Assembly (NCBI GenBank): GCA_009702525.1
Contig: WLHW01000002.1
Coordinates: forward strand, 1 to 36,049
Reading direction: 5' to 3'
Length of the DNA: 36,049 nucleotides
Origin: Actinomycetota bacterium
Lineage (GTDB): Bacteria; Actinomycetota; Actinomycetes; Nanopelagicales; Nanopelagicaceae
The notes under the pieces were generated by a model, which did not search any database, had not been told where the DNA came from, and worked only from the letters and a program-made list of their open reading frames with translations. The first letter of the stretch is position 1; every line of letters begins with the position of its first letter. The position numbers and the translations under genes were made by a program. This document shows, piece by piece, positions 1 through 7,981 of the stretch.

Positions 1-59
1 ACGCCTTTAACTAATAGGCGTGCACCTGCACGTAGTTCTAGAGCTTGGGTTGAAATCAC
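1..59 (-). CDS. ABC-F family ATPase, N-terminal fragment (partial)
   Basis: Too short for the ORF track. Reading the minus strand from a GTG at 59 gives VISTQALELRAGARLLVKG, which then runs off the window. The pattern of a short beta strand, then LELRAGARLL, resembles the opening of actinobacterial ABC-F proteins just before their first Walker A motif. ABC-F proteins are soluble ATPases that act on ribosomes, in translation relief or antibiotic protection. The start lies 18 nt after the topoisomerase stop codon on the same strand, so it is the next gene of that run. GTG is the only usable start after the in-frame stop at 78-80. Only 19 residues are visible, so the family call is tentative. 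Confidence 0.5.
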   Translation of the reverse strand, partial: MISTQALELRAGARLLVKG

Positions 60-77
60 ACCGTATTCTAGCCGAGT

Positions 78-1598
78 TTATGCCGCGCCAATTCTGGTCT
101 TTCGAGGGGTAGCAAATGACTTAGCTACAGCGGTTAATTCATCAGAAACCTGAGTCTTGATAGCTTCCTCACTTTTGAGCAGCTTCGTTAACTCAGCGAT
201 AATGGCTTTAAGTTGCTTTTGTTCGGTTTCAAGTTCTAATTTGCTCATTTTTGTTAAACGGCGAAGTGGCATATCCAAGATGTAGGTCGCCTGCTCTTCA
301 TTTAACTTGAAATCCTTCATTAATTTATCTTTGGCAGTTGATGCATCATCACTTGCCCGAATTACTTTAATGACCTTATCTATATCGATAATCGCCTTCA
401 GTAATCCATCTACTAAGGTCAAACGACCCTCAGCTTTAGCTTTACGGAACTCACTGCGTCTGCGGACAACTTCAATGCGGTGTTCTATGAAGACTTTGAG
501 AAGTTCTTTCAAGCCCAAAGTCTGCGGACGACCTTTGACGAGTGCTACTGCATTGATAGAGAAAGCATCTTCCATAGGGGTCAATGCATAGAGTTGCTCA
601 AGTACGGCCTCTGGTTCAAAACCATTCTTTAGTTCGATCACAACGTTAGTACCGGTCTGTCCATCGGTTAAGTCGATGATGTCGCTAATACCTTGAATCT
701 TCTTTGATTTCACTAGGGCCGCGATACGTTCTACAACTTTTTCTGGCCCGATAGTAAATGGTAACTCCTTGATAACAAGGCCCATTTTGCGGGAGGATAC
801 TTTTTCAATCTCAACACTGGCTCGGACTTTAAATGAACCCTTGCCGGTGGCATATGCCTCTCGCACACCATCTAGACCAACAAGCTCGCCACCAGTTGGA
901 AAATCTGGACCTGGAATATATTTCATCAACTGCTTAACGGTTGCCGTCGGGTTATCAATCAGAAATTTAGTTGCAGCGATAACTTCACCCAAGTTATGAG
1001 GTGCCATATTTGTTGCCATACCAACTGCGATACCTGAACCACCGTTAACTAATAAGTTGGGGTATGCCGCAGGCAAAACTAATGGCTCAGAAAGTTGTCC
1101 ATCGTAGTTAGGACCAAAGTCAACGGTGTCTTCATCGGCTTCGGCAACCATCGCCATTGCAGCAGTTGCAAGGCGAGCCTCGGTATAACGCATCGCTGCA
1201 GGACCCGCATCAAGAGAACCAAAGTTTCCGTGGCCATCGATTAAAGGTAAGCGCATAGAAAAAGATTGAGCCATACGCACTAGTGCGTCATAGATTGCAC
1301 CATCACCGTGTGGGTGCAACTTACCCATCACTTCACCAACTACACGTGCACTCTTTACATGTCCACGTTCTGGACGCAGACCCATATCTGCCATCATATG
1401 CAAGATGCGACGGTGTACAGGTTTTAAACCATCTCGCGCATCAGGAAGTGCTCGTGAGTAAATTACTGAATATGCATATTCAAGAAAGGATTCAGATACT
1501 TCTTTAGAAACATCGATATCTACGATCTTGCCTGGAAACTCTCCAGGCTTAGGGCCGACAGGTTTCTTCGTCTTAGTTGTGCTCGTTGTCTTTGCCAT
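78..1598 (-). CDS. parC: DNA topoisomerase IV (gyrase-type) subunit A, breakage-reunion domain only
   Basis: Type IIA topoisomerase A subunit, which cuts and rejoins DNA with a partner ATPase subunit (ParE/GyrB, not in this window). The winged-helix motif HPHGDGAIYD and the catalytic tyrosine in RYTEAR (Tyr138 from this start) are present, followed by the tower and coiled-coil region. The ORF track begins 22 codons earlier, but MAKTTS at 1598 is a better start; the upstream part overlaps psuK and reads unlike the family. The protein is 506 aa, against roughly 800 or more for full family members, and it stops where the C-terminal beta-pinwheel would begin. The next gene starts 18 nt later, so no pinwheel remnant exists. 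A basic, Thr/Lys-rich N-terminal tail of about 20 residues precedes the domain. The ParC rather than GyrA assignment is inferred from context and the missing tail. Confidence 0.85.
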   Translation of the reverse strand: MAKTTSTTKTKKPVGPKPGEFPGKIVDIDVSKEVSESFLEYAYSVIYSRALPDARDGLKPVHRRILHMMADMGLRPERGHVKSARVVGEVMGKLHPHGDGAIYDALVRMAQSFSMRLPLIDGHGNFGSLDAGPAAMRYTEARLATAAMAMVAEADEDTVDFGPNYDGQLSEPLVLPAAYPNLLVNGGSGIAVGMATNMAPHNLGEVIAATKFLIDNPTATVKQLMKYIPGPDFPTGGELVGLDGVREAYATGKGSFKVRASVEIEKVSSRKMGLVIKELPFTIGPEKVVERIAALVKSKKIQGISDIIDLTDGQTGTNVVIELKNGFEPEAVLEQLYALTPMEDAFSINAVALVKGRPQTLGLKELLKVFIEHRIEVVRRRSEFRKAKAEGRLTLVDGLLKAIIDIDKVIKVIRASDDASTAKDKLMKDFKLNEEQATYILDMPLRRLTKMSKLELETEQKQLKAIIAELTKLLKSEEAIKTQVSDELTAVAKSFATPRKTRIGAA

Positions 1599-1624
1599 GG
1601 GGGAGATTGTGCCAACTACAAGGG

Positions 1625-2506
1625 TTAATTTAAGGGAGGACGCGCCCCAACGGTTGCAACACACTTTGCCGCCAGAGTTGTTCCCGCGGTAAGTGCAGCC
1701 TCTAAGTCACGTGTTTCTAGCCACTTTGGAATAAATCCAGCGGCAAATGAATCACCAGCACCGGTCGTATCGACAACGTTTGTAGTCACTGCAGCAACTC
1801 GTGCGCTTTCATTATTGTGGATACCCATTGCTCCACGTGAGCCGAGTTTGATTACTACAAGAGGCGTGTACTTCTTCAAATTCTCTTCAGCCTCAGCAAT
1901 ATCTGTTGAGTTACCCAGATACAACGCTTCTTCAGCGTTCAAAAGGATTCCATCCATCAAGGCGACCCATGTAAGAACTTCTTCCAGGGAAACAATCTTC
2001 ATCGCTCCAGTTGTAGTTGGGTCAAAGAAAATTGGAACTCCAGCGGCCTTGATCTTTTTTACCATCGCTAATACAGCCTCACGACTGCGAAAATCTAACA
2101 GCGCATAGCCACTCAGATATGCACCATCGAACTCTTCCAGCGGTGGCAAGTCGCCAACTTCTAGATCGGCGTTAGCTCCATTATCTGGAAACATTGTGCG
2201 CTCACCATTGGCATCGACCAAAATAACAACAACGCCGGTTGGTCGACCTGAGCGCATTAAATTCAAGTGTTCTACGCCGTACTTATCTAAATCAGAGATA
2301 AGCGCAAAACCAACTGGATCATTGCCCACACGCGCAACTAACTGCGCCCTGGTGTTGGTACGTGTAATCCAAGTAGAAACATTTGCTGCCTGCCCACCTG
2401 GGTGGGTCGAGATGCGACTAGCCGTGTCATTTCCGTAGTTAATACTCTCTTTTAGTTGAGCAATAACATCAAGAGCTAAGTCACCGATGCATAAGATCTT
2501 TTTCAT
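1625..2506 (-). CDS. psuK: PfkB-family sugar kinase, probable pseudouridine kinase
   Basis: A ribokinase/PfkB-fold kinase, expected to phosphorylate pseudouridine to pseudouridine 5'-phosphate with ATP in the cytoplasm. The N-terminal GGQAANVS substrate loop and the C-terminal DTTGAGDSFAAGF signature, with its catalytic Asp and anion hole, are both present. The start was moved to MKKILCIGD at 2506, because its ATG overlaps the psuG stop codon as ATGA. That overlap implies translational coupling and gives the specificity: the neighbour PsuG splits the product of this kinase. By sequence alone it could be another nucleoside or sugar kinase of the family. Length (about 293 aa) is normal. The topoisomerase gene follows 26 nt downstream. 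Confidence 0.8.
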   Translation of the reverse strand: MKKILCIGDLALDVIAQLKESINYGNDTASRISTHPGGQAANVSTWITRTNTRAQLVARVGNDPVGFALISDLDKYGVEHLNLMRSGRPTGVVVILVDANGERTMFPDNGANADLEVGDLPPLEEFDGAYLSGYALLDFRSREAVLAMVKKIKAAGVPIFFDPTTTGAMKIVSLEEVLTWVALMDGILLNAEEALYLGNSTDIAEAEENLKKYTPLVVIKLGSRGAMGIHNNESARVAAVTTNVVDTTGAGDSFAAGFIPKWLETRDLEAALTAGTTLAAKCVATVGARPPLN

Positions 2507-3405
2507 TGCAGTGCCACAGCAATATCTGCGGCTAGCGCACAATTGGATTTAATAATTTCAGTGTTGATATCAAGTGATTCACCATCAGAAGCCGTATGAA
2601 AATGTTCTAGAAGGTAAGGAGTAACGGCTTTACCATCGATGCCATCGTGAGCTGCTTTAGCTAAACCAGTTGCCAAAATCTGATCATGACGGCTCTTTTC
2701 CATCTCTTTTTCAACCGGGTTGGCGACGATTAGCGCTTTGAACTGGGTACCGATCGCAGATCTTGCATGAACAATCTCAGCAATCTCTTCTGCACTATCA
2801 ACTCGATGCTCAAGTGAAAAGCCTGAGTCAGTTAAGTAGAAACCTGGGAAGCGGTGAGTTTTGTAACCTACTAAGCCGATTGCCAAAGTCTCTAGACGCT
2901 CTAGCGTTGCATGGACATCCAGAATTGATTTAACGCCAGCGCACACTATCGTCATGTCTAATTGTGAAAGCGCAGTCAGATCGGCAGATTCATCAAATGA
3001 CTCATTGGCACCGCGATGAACGCCACCTAAACCGCCAGTTGCAAAAACTGGGATCCCGGCCATGGCCGCGATATGGGCAGTTGCTGCGACTGTAGTAGCC
3101 GCACTTTTTCCCTGAGCAACGATGATCGCTAAATCACGAATCGAAGCCTTCGAAATATCATCGCGATTGGCAATCTCTTCAAGTTCCATATCCTCTAGAC
3201 CAACGTGAATTACTCCATCGAGCAGTGCGATAGTTGCAGGTACCGCCCCGTGATCTCTAATAATTCGCTCGCATTCAATGGCTACTGCCAAGTTAGAAGG
3301 ACGAGGCAAGCCATGACTAATAATCGTTGATTCCAGTGCGACTATCGGCCTTGAAGCCGCCACTGCAGCCGCAACTTCAGCTGAGTATTTAATTGCGCTC
3401 TTCAT
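2503..3405 (-). CDS. psuG: Pseudouridine-5'-phosphate glycosidase
   Basis: Splits pseudouridine 5'-phosphate into uracil and ribose 5-phosphate, so that modified nucleosides from RNA turnover can be reused. The family signature is clear: ALESTIISHGLP near the N-terminus, then KSAATTVAATAHIAAMAGI and the Gly-rich FATGGLGGVHRG, the Lys in CAGVKSILD, and the late IVANPVE. It is about 300 aa, the normal length. The track ORF extends 30 codons upstream, but MKSAIKYS at 3405 is preferred because a TAAGGT hexamer lies at -13 to -8 with no Shine-Dalgarno, as in other leaderless starts here. It is the first gene of a unit that continues into psuK by an ATGA overlap. Confidence 0.92.
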   Translation of the reverse strand: MKSAIKYSAEVAAAVAASRPIVALESTIISHGLPRPSNLAVAIECERIIRDHGAVPATIALLDGVIHVGLEDMELEEIANRDDISKASIRDLAIIVAQGKSAATTVAATAHIAAMAGIPVFATGGLGGVHRGANESFDESADLTALSQLDMTIVCAGVKSILDVHATLERLETLAIGLVGYKTHRFPGFYLTDSGFSLEHRVDSAEEIAEIVHARSAIGTQFKALIVANPVEKEMEKSRHDQILATGLAKAAHDGIDGKAVTPYLLEHFHTASDGESLDINTEIIKSNCALAADIAVALQ

Positions 3406-3412
3406 ATGTACA

Positions 3413-3418
3413 ACCTTA
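3413..3418 (-). promoter_or_regulatory. -10 box of psuG (leaderless type)
   Basis: The minus strand reads TAAGGT at -13 to -8 of the psuG ATG, which would place the transcript start at or next to the start codon. No clear -35 is visible. Confidence 0.4.
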
Positions 3419-3443
3419 GCGGATGTAATGAGAAGATACGCAC

Positions 3444-4550
3444 GTGCATTTATCGCAGATAACACCATCGATATTTTCGGCGCTGGGGCTAACAACTGCT
3501 ACTGACACACTGGGGTGTGGCCCAAGTCCGATGGGCCGTGAAGTCCTTTTTCTTATCGATGGATTTGGTGCCGATACGCTCGAACTTTTTGCCGATGCTA
3601 TGCCAACTATCTCTAGGTTAATGCAGCATTCAATTGTGCACACAGCATTTCCATCAACTACTGCAACAAGTCTTGCAACGTTAACTACGGGGACACTTCC
3701 AGGAACACATGGAATGCTGGGTTACACAGTGCAAGTTCCCAGAAGTGGGGGACGAATTCTTAATGCATTGAAGTGGGATGAGCGGGTAGATCCGAATAAT
3801 TGGCAACCAATCCCAACACTTTTTGAACGAGCAAGCGAGCAAGGTATTCGAGTTTCACATGTTGCCGCTAAGCGTTATGAAAACTCTGGTTTCACGCGCG
3901 CAGTTTTTCGCGGTGCAGAGTATCGCGGTGCCAACGTTGTTAGCGACTTAATCGCTGAAACAAAGGCCGCGCTACAAAAAACTCCCTCCTTTGTTTATCT
4001 CTACATGAATGATTTAGATGTTGCCGGTCATAGTGATGGTGTCGGTAGTCCAAAATGGTTGGCAGCACTTTCAATGATTGATCAAATGCTGGCAAGTTTG
4101 ATGAAAGAGATGCCCATGGGAACAAGAATATGGTTAACATCAGATCACGGAATGATCAATGTTGGCGAAAAAATTGTTATTGGTCAGGGAAATCCACTAC
4201 TCAACAACATCGCAGTTATTGCTGGAGAACCACGTGCAAGGCACTTATACCTAAACGATGATCACGATAGTCCAGCTGCGCGAAGTGATGTGGCCAGTGT
4301 GTGGCAAGAGTATTTAGGTCAAAGAGCTGACGTTATGACGCGAGAACAGGCCATTGAAAATAAGCTCTTTGGTGAGCACGTAAGTGCTGATGCAATCGAT
4401 CGCATGGGAGAAGTGATTGCAATTGCTCAAGCTGATGTGGTCTTGCTCGATCCAGCGCGTGTAGAAAAAGAAGGCTCAATGATCGGACACCATGGTGGTC
4501 AGAGTGAGATTGAAACTCAGGTGGGATTACTTACAGTTACTTTGAATTAA
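3444..4550 (+). CDS. Type I phosphodiesterase / nucleotide pyrophosphatase family protein
   Basis: Alkaline-phosphatase-superfamily hydrolase of the nucleotide pyrophosphatase/phosphodiesterase group, which cleaves phosphodiester or pyrophosphate bonds using two metal ions. Metal and nucleophile motifs are in the expected order: LIDGFGADT, then FPSTTATS carrying the nucleophilic Thr, then NDLDVAGHSDG, SDHGM and a late GHHGG. There is no signal peptide, so it is probably cytoplasmic. It starts with GTG at 3444, 38 nt from the divergent psuG start. It ends exactly where sepH ends on the other strand, with no bases between the stops. A similar gene beside sepH is known in other actinobacteria (recalled, not checked here). 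The substrate is unknown; nucleotide scavenging together with psuG is a guess. Confidence 0.8.
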   Translation: MHLSQITPSIFSALGLTTATDTLGCGPSPMGREVLFLIDGFGADTLELFADAMPTISRLMQHSIVHTAFPSTTATSLATLTTGTLPGTHGMLGYTVQVPRSGGRILNALKWDERVDPNNWQPIPTLFERASEQGIRVSHVAAKRYENSGFTRAVFRGAEYRGANVVSDLIAETKAALQKTPSFVYLYMNDLDVAGHSDGVGSPKWLAALSMIDQMLASLMKEMPMGTRIWLTSDHGMINVGEKIVIGQGNPLLNNIAVIAGEPRARHLYLNDDHDSPAARSDVASVWQEYLGQRADVMTREQAIENKLFGEHVSADAIDRMGEVIAIAQADVVLLDPARVEKEGSMIGHHGGQSEIETQVGLLTVTLN

Positions 4551-5330
4551 TTACTGATCCTCGGTTGGTTTAATGCCAAACATGATTTCATCCCAACTTG
4601 GAACTTTTGCGCGCGCAACAACACCATCACGCGCAGCATCGTTATCAGGTGCTTCACGAATTACTGCCAGGCGCGGTACTTCAGGCTCTGAGGTCTCTTC
4701 ATGTCGCATCGTTGGATGAGGTGAATCTGAATAGACCAAACCTGGTGCAACGATAGGGCGTGGGGTGGGTTCATCACCCATCATCCATCGGGCATTTTCA
4801 TCGAGAGAGACAACAACTCTGCGCGTTGGATCAAAGTTCCATTGGGCAACCCCATGACCATTGGCATTTGGATAGTGGAGCTCAACAGTCCACGTCCCAT
4901 CTTCTAAGCGCCAGGTATCCCAGGAAAGATCCGATAAATCAACATTACGCGGAGCAAGGCGTGAGACAACAACACCTAATAATGAAACAGGATCACGGCC
5001 ACCCTCTTTGCGAATCGCAATTTGTTGAGCTTGATCGATAATGTAAATACGCTCTTGCAAAATTGGACCTGAGAAGCGTTCAATTTTTTCAAGAGAGATA
5101 TTGTTTTCACGAGCTAGCTCGTCGGCTAGTTCACCTGCACGCAATCGGCGTTGAATCTCTTTAACTGAGATTGTTTCAACTTCTTGCTCTGGTACTGAAA
5201 TTAAATGTGGTTGATTGACCGAACTCTTCAATGCATCGCTAATACGCACAGTAAATTCATTTCCATCGCTATCGTGAAGGTTTATGTGGGTACCCTCATC
5301 GCTCTTGCCGATGAATCTCAACTCAGTCAT
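4551..5330 (-). CDS. sepH: Septation protein SepH (DUF3071)
   Basis: An actinobacterial cell-division protein; in Streptomyces and mycobacteria SepH binds FtsZ and promotes filament assembly. The N-terminal DUF3071 domain covers about residues 1-165, opening with LRFIGKSDEGTHINL and containing a helix-turn-helix-like stretch around SVKEIQRRLRAGELADELA. It is followed by a Pro-rich linker that looks disordered. The short conserved C-terminal motif VPSWDEIMFG is intact. Length (259 aa) is short for the family because the linker is reduced. The gene starts 8 nt inside the end of the upstream MFS gene, suggesting coupled translation. Confidence 0.9.
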   Translation of the reverse strand: MTELRFIGKSDEGTHINLHDSDGNEFTVRISDALKSSVNQPHLISVPEQEVETISVKEIQRRLRAGELADELARENNISLEKIERFSGPILQERIYIIDQAQQIAIRKEGGRDPVSLLGVVVSRLAPRNVDLSDLSWDTWRLEDGTWTVELHYPNANGHGVAQWNFDPTRRVVVSLDENARWMMGDEPTPRPIVAPGLVYSDSPHPTMRHEETSEPEVPRLAVIREAPDNDAARDGVVARAKVPSWDEIMFGIKPTEDQ

Positions 5331-6564
5331 GTTCGGAAGAATAACCGATGAGTTGCTTATAAGTGGTGAGGTAGGGCAGCGTGGCTACAAGTGCGCTAGA
5401 CATAAATGCAAAAGGTAGCCAATAAGCAGTTTGTGCGCCGTAATAATCTATAACCCAACCGGATATGGCGCTAGAAATTGCCCCACCCAAAGGCATTCCG
5501 GCAATAACCCAACTGAGGGCTTCGGTGATCTGCTCAGTTGGAACTGCGGTTTCGGCAACACCGTAGGCGCTAACAATAAGCGGGGCAATTGCAAAGCCGT
5601 TGAAAAATAAAGCGAATGCCAACCAGAAAATTGTATGTACAAATAGAAAGGGAATCGATAGCAAGGTTAAGGAAAGTAGAAAGATAATGAATCGAGCGGC
5701 ATGAGAGATTCGCCATTTGATGAGGCCATTTAAAATAGCGGCTACAGCGCTTCCGCATGCCCACAGTGCAAGTAAGAGTCCTGACTGATTCTTGTGCCCA
5801 AGTTCGTCAGTAAAGCTAACCGTCACAATTGCAACCGCGCCAAAGAAGCCACCGATAAACATCGTAGGAAGCACAATGGCTTGAAGCGATTTACGCTTTA
5901 TTACGTGTGGATGCGGATCAATTATTCGTTTGGGCGATGCAGGTGGTTCAGTCGATTTCTGCATCAGAAATAGTGGAATACCCACAATCAGAAATAACAT
6001 TCCAGCTATGAGTCCGGCTGCAGGATCAATTGAGGTTGCACATGCTGTGGCAATAATTGGTCCAGCGATAAAGACGAACTCATCATTAAGGGCTTCTAGA
6101 GAGTATGCAGTGTTAATTAAATGGCGGTCACTATTATTTCCAGTGGCCGCAGATTTATCTGGATTTAAAATATGAAGCCAGCGACGTCGTACTAAACCAC
6201 CTAAATTTACCGAAGTGGATTCGGCGATAATAATTGAAATAAACCATGTCCATGTCGGTGCGTGATTAAGAACTAAAGCAAGGAAAATACTTAATCCAAC
6301 CAGTTTGATTGGCACTACCCGCATCAGTAATGCACGCTGGCCAATTCGATCAGACACACGTGCCCAATAAGGCATAGCGATTGAAACTACAATAGAGGCC
6401 GTGGCACTGAGCGCGCCAGCAAGGGCATATGAATCACTAGCGGCAACCACGATAAAGATCAGGGCTAATGAGTCCATGGAAACAGGCATGCGTGCGATGA
6501 TTCCGGCAAGTGAGAACTTCATCGCCCCTGGGGTACGAAAAAGTGTGGTGTATGCCGAGAACAT
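5323..6564 (-). CDS. MFS transporter
   Basis: A major-facilitator-superfamily membrane transporter of 413 aa with about 12 hydrophobic segments. The cytoplasmic loop between the second and third segments reads YWARVSDRIGQR, a recognisable version of the family's G-x-x-x-D-R/K-x-G-R-R motif. A second half repeats the fold after a long basic central loop (about residues 205-225). The substrate cannot be told from sequence. The start at 6564 is supported by a TAGACT -10 box at -13 to -8. It is divergent from the phosphatase at 6599 and overlaps sepH by 8 nt at its 3' end. Confidence 0.8.
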   Translation of the reverse strand: MFSAYTTLFRTPGAMKFSLAGIIARMPVSMDSLALIFIVVAASDSYALAGALSATASIVVSIAMPYWARVSDRIGQRALLMRVVPIKLVGLSIFLALVLNHAPTWTWFISIIIAESTSVNLGGLVRRRWLHILNPDKSAATGNNSDRHLINTAYSLEALNDEFVFIAGPIIATACATSIDPAAGLIAGMLFLIVGIPLFLMQKSTEPPASPKRIIDPHPHVIKRKSLQAIVLPTMFIGGFFGAVAIVTVSFTDELGHKNQSGLLLALWACGSAVAAILNGLIKWRISHAARFIIFLLSLTLLSIPFLFVHTIFWLAFALFFNGFAIAPLIVSAYGVAETAVPTEQITEALSWVIAGMPLGGAISSAISGWVIDYYGAQTAYWLPFAFMSSALVATLPYLTTYKQLIGYSSEHD

Positions 6565-6571
6565 AGTGGCA

Positions 6572-6592
6572 AGTCTATTGCAGCGTTAGACT
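6572..6592. promoter_or_regulatory. Divergent leaderless -10 boxes (MFS gene / phosphatase gene)
   Basis: The 34-nt space holds AGTCTA (6572-6577) and TAGACT (6587-6592), the same hexamer in opposite orientation. Each lies at the leaderless distance from its gene: -13 to -8 for the MFS gene on the minus strand and -12 to -7 for the phosphatase on the plus strand. The pair also makes an inverted repeat. Confidence 0.5.
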
Positions 6593-6598
6593 GGGGAT

Positions 6599-7357
6599 AT
6601 GAAAGATGACCTACTAGCACTCGCTTTAACAATTGCGAAAAAAGCTGGAGAGCTACTAGTTGATCGCCCTGCATCATGGGACTTAACAGTTAAATCAACT
6701 GCAATCGATATTGCGACTCAGATGGATATGGCCAGCGAAAAATTGATTGTTGATGAAATTCTCAAAGCCCGCCCACATGATGGAATAATTGGCGAAGAAG
6801 GCGCATCGCGTTCTGGCACAAGTGGAATCACCTGGGTAATTGATCCAGTCGATGGCACGGTTAATTATTTTTACGGCCTGCCTGGATGGAATATCAGTAT
6901 CGCCGCCAAAGATTCAACGGGCACGATTGTGGGAGTTGTTCATGCTCCAAGCATCGCTTCGACATGGCACGCATCCCGAGGGGGAGGCGCTTTCTTAAAT
7001 GGCATTACGATCGAGTGCAATAACCCTGTGGCATTAAACCGTGCCTTAATTTCTACTGGCTTTGCCTATGACGTTAACGATCGAGCAAACCAACTAGAGA
7101 TCATCGATACATTGGTTCCACAGATTAGAGATATACGTCGAATGGGCGCCGCCGCAACAGATTTGTGTTGCGTGGCCACCGGAATGGTTGACGGCTACAT
7201 TGAAACCGGCTTACAGGAGTGGGATCTAGCTGCTGGGGCGTTAATTGCTAGTGAAGCCGGGGCCGTGGTGACAACCCATACGTGGCGGGGCATGGAGCTA
7301 ACTGTGGCCGCTGGACCGTCGTTACACGCCGAACTGCGCTCGCAGATTCCTGGATAA
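6599..7357 (+). CDS. Inositol monophosphatase family protein
   Basis: A Mg-dependent sugar/inositol phosphatase of the SuhB fold. Both metal-site signatures are intact: IGEEGASRSG with the first Glu, and WVIDPVDGTVNY with the Asp cluster. The C-terminal EWDLAAGALIASEAGA, carrying the catalytic Asp, is also present. At 252 aa it is of normal length. Members of this family hydrolyse inositol 1-phosphate, histidinol phosphate, fructose 1,6-bisphosphate or PAP, and the motifs do not settle which. The start is supported by TAGACT at -12 to -7 and by the lack of a usable Shine-Dalgarno. Confidence 0.85.
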   Translation: MKDDLLALALTIAKKAGELLVDRPASWDLTVKSTAIDIATQMDMASEKLIVDEILKARPHDGIIGEEGASRSGTSGITWVIDPVDGTVNYFYGLPGWNISIAAKDSTGTIVGVVHAPSIASTWHASRGGGAFLNGITIECNNPVALNRALISTGFAYDVNDRANQLEIIDTLVPQIRDIRRMGAAATDLCCVATGMVDGYIETGLQEWDLAAGALIASEAGAVVTTHTWRGMELTVAAGPSLHAELRSQIPG

Positions 7358-7453
7358 TCTGGCCGATTTAGGCTTGAGGGCCTATCTATGGCAAGATATG
7401 CCGTCTGCACCGCCAAAGTGAGTGCTTGTAGAGAAACAGAAAAAGGTACGTAG

Positions 7454-7972
7454 ATGAACATCCTTGACGCCGTAGACGCAGTATCCCTGCGTAAAGACAT
7501 CCCTCAGTTTCGTGCTGGTGATGAGCTCAAGATTCACGTACGTGTTATCGAAGGCAGCAAGAGCCGCCTTCAGGTCTTCCAGGGAATCGTTATGCGTCGC
7601 CAAGGCGATGGCGTTCGCGAAACTTTCACTGTTCGTAAGGTTTCTTATGGTGTTGGCGTAGAGCGCACATTCCCAGTGCACACACCAGTTATTGAAAAGA
7701 TTGAGTTAGTAAAGAAGGGCGATGTACGTCGCGCCAAGTTGTACTACCTACGCGATCTACGCGGTAAGGCTGCAAAGATTCGCGAAAAGCGCGATGGCGT
7801 TGAGGGTTACGGCGATGGAATTCTTTCTACACCTGAACCCGTTGCTGTTGTTGTTCCAGAAGCAGTTGTTGAGGCACCAGTAGTTGAGGCACCAGTTGCA
7901 GAAGCTGTAGTGGCCGAGGTTCCAGCTCCAGAGGCAACTGAAGAAGTTGCATCTGAAACTCCTGCTGAATAA
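7454..7972 (+). CDS. rplS: 50S ribosomal protein L19 with C-terminal acidic/Ala-Pro-rich extension
   Basis: Large-subunit ribosomal protein at the 30S-50S interface. The L19 core is unmistakable over residues 1-115: [32 protein letters not shown] and [15 protein letters not shown]. An extra tail of about 55 residues, rich in Val, Ala, Pro and Glu with VEAPV repeats, makes the protein 172 aa where bacterial L19 is usually 110-120. AAAAGG about 7 nt before the ATG serves as Shine-Dalgarno, and a 96-nt leader region precedes it. A possible promoter there (TTGAGG at 7374, TATGCC at 7397) is weak. It heads the co-directional run rplS-lepB-rnhB-yraN-comM-dprA-era; the usual rpsP-rimM-trmD neighbours are not next to it. 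Confidence 0.95.
   Translation: MNILDAVDAVSLRKDIPQFRAGDELKIHVRVIEGSKSRLQVFQGIVMRRQGDGVRETFTVRKVSYGVGVERTFPVHTPVIEKIELVKKGDVRRAKLYYLRDLRGKAAKIREKRDGVEGYGDGILSTPEPVAVVVPEAVVEAPVVEAPVAEAVVAEVPAPEATEEVASETPAE
7868..7897 (+). repeat. Tandem 15-bp repeat inside the rplS tail
   Basis: GTTGAGGCACCAGT occurs at 7868-7881 and again at 7883-7896, a 15-bp period coding VEAPV twice. Related, less exact units follow ([15 protein letters not shown]). It belongs to the low-complexity C-terminal extension of L19. Confidence 0.8.
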
Positions 7973-7981
7973 CTAGCGTCA

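Noticed and set aside
307-591. ORFs on the strand opposite parC (307-591, 769-999, 1283-1507)
   Set aside because: They are shadow frames of the topoisomerase gene, with no family resemblance and no start signals.
7374-7402. Promoter TTGAGG-N17-TATGCC upstream of rplS
   Set aside because: The -10 matches the consensus poorly, and other hexamers in the 96-nt leader fit about as well; it is mentioned only under rplS.
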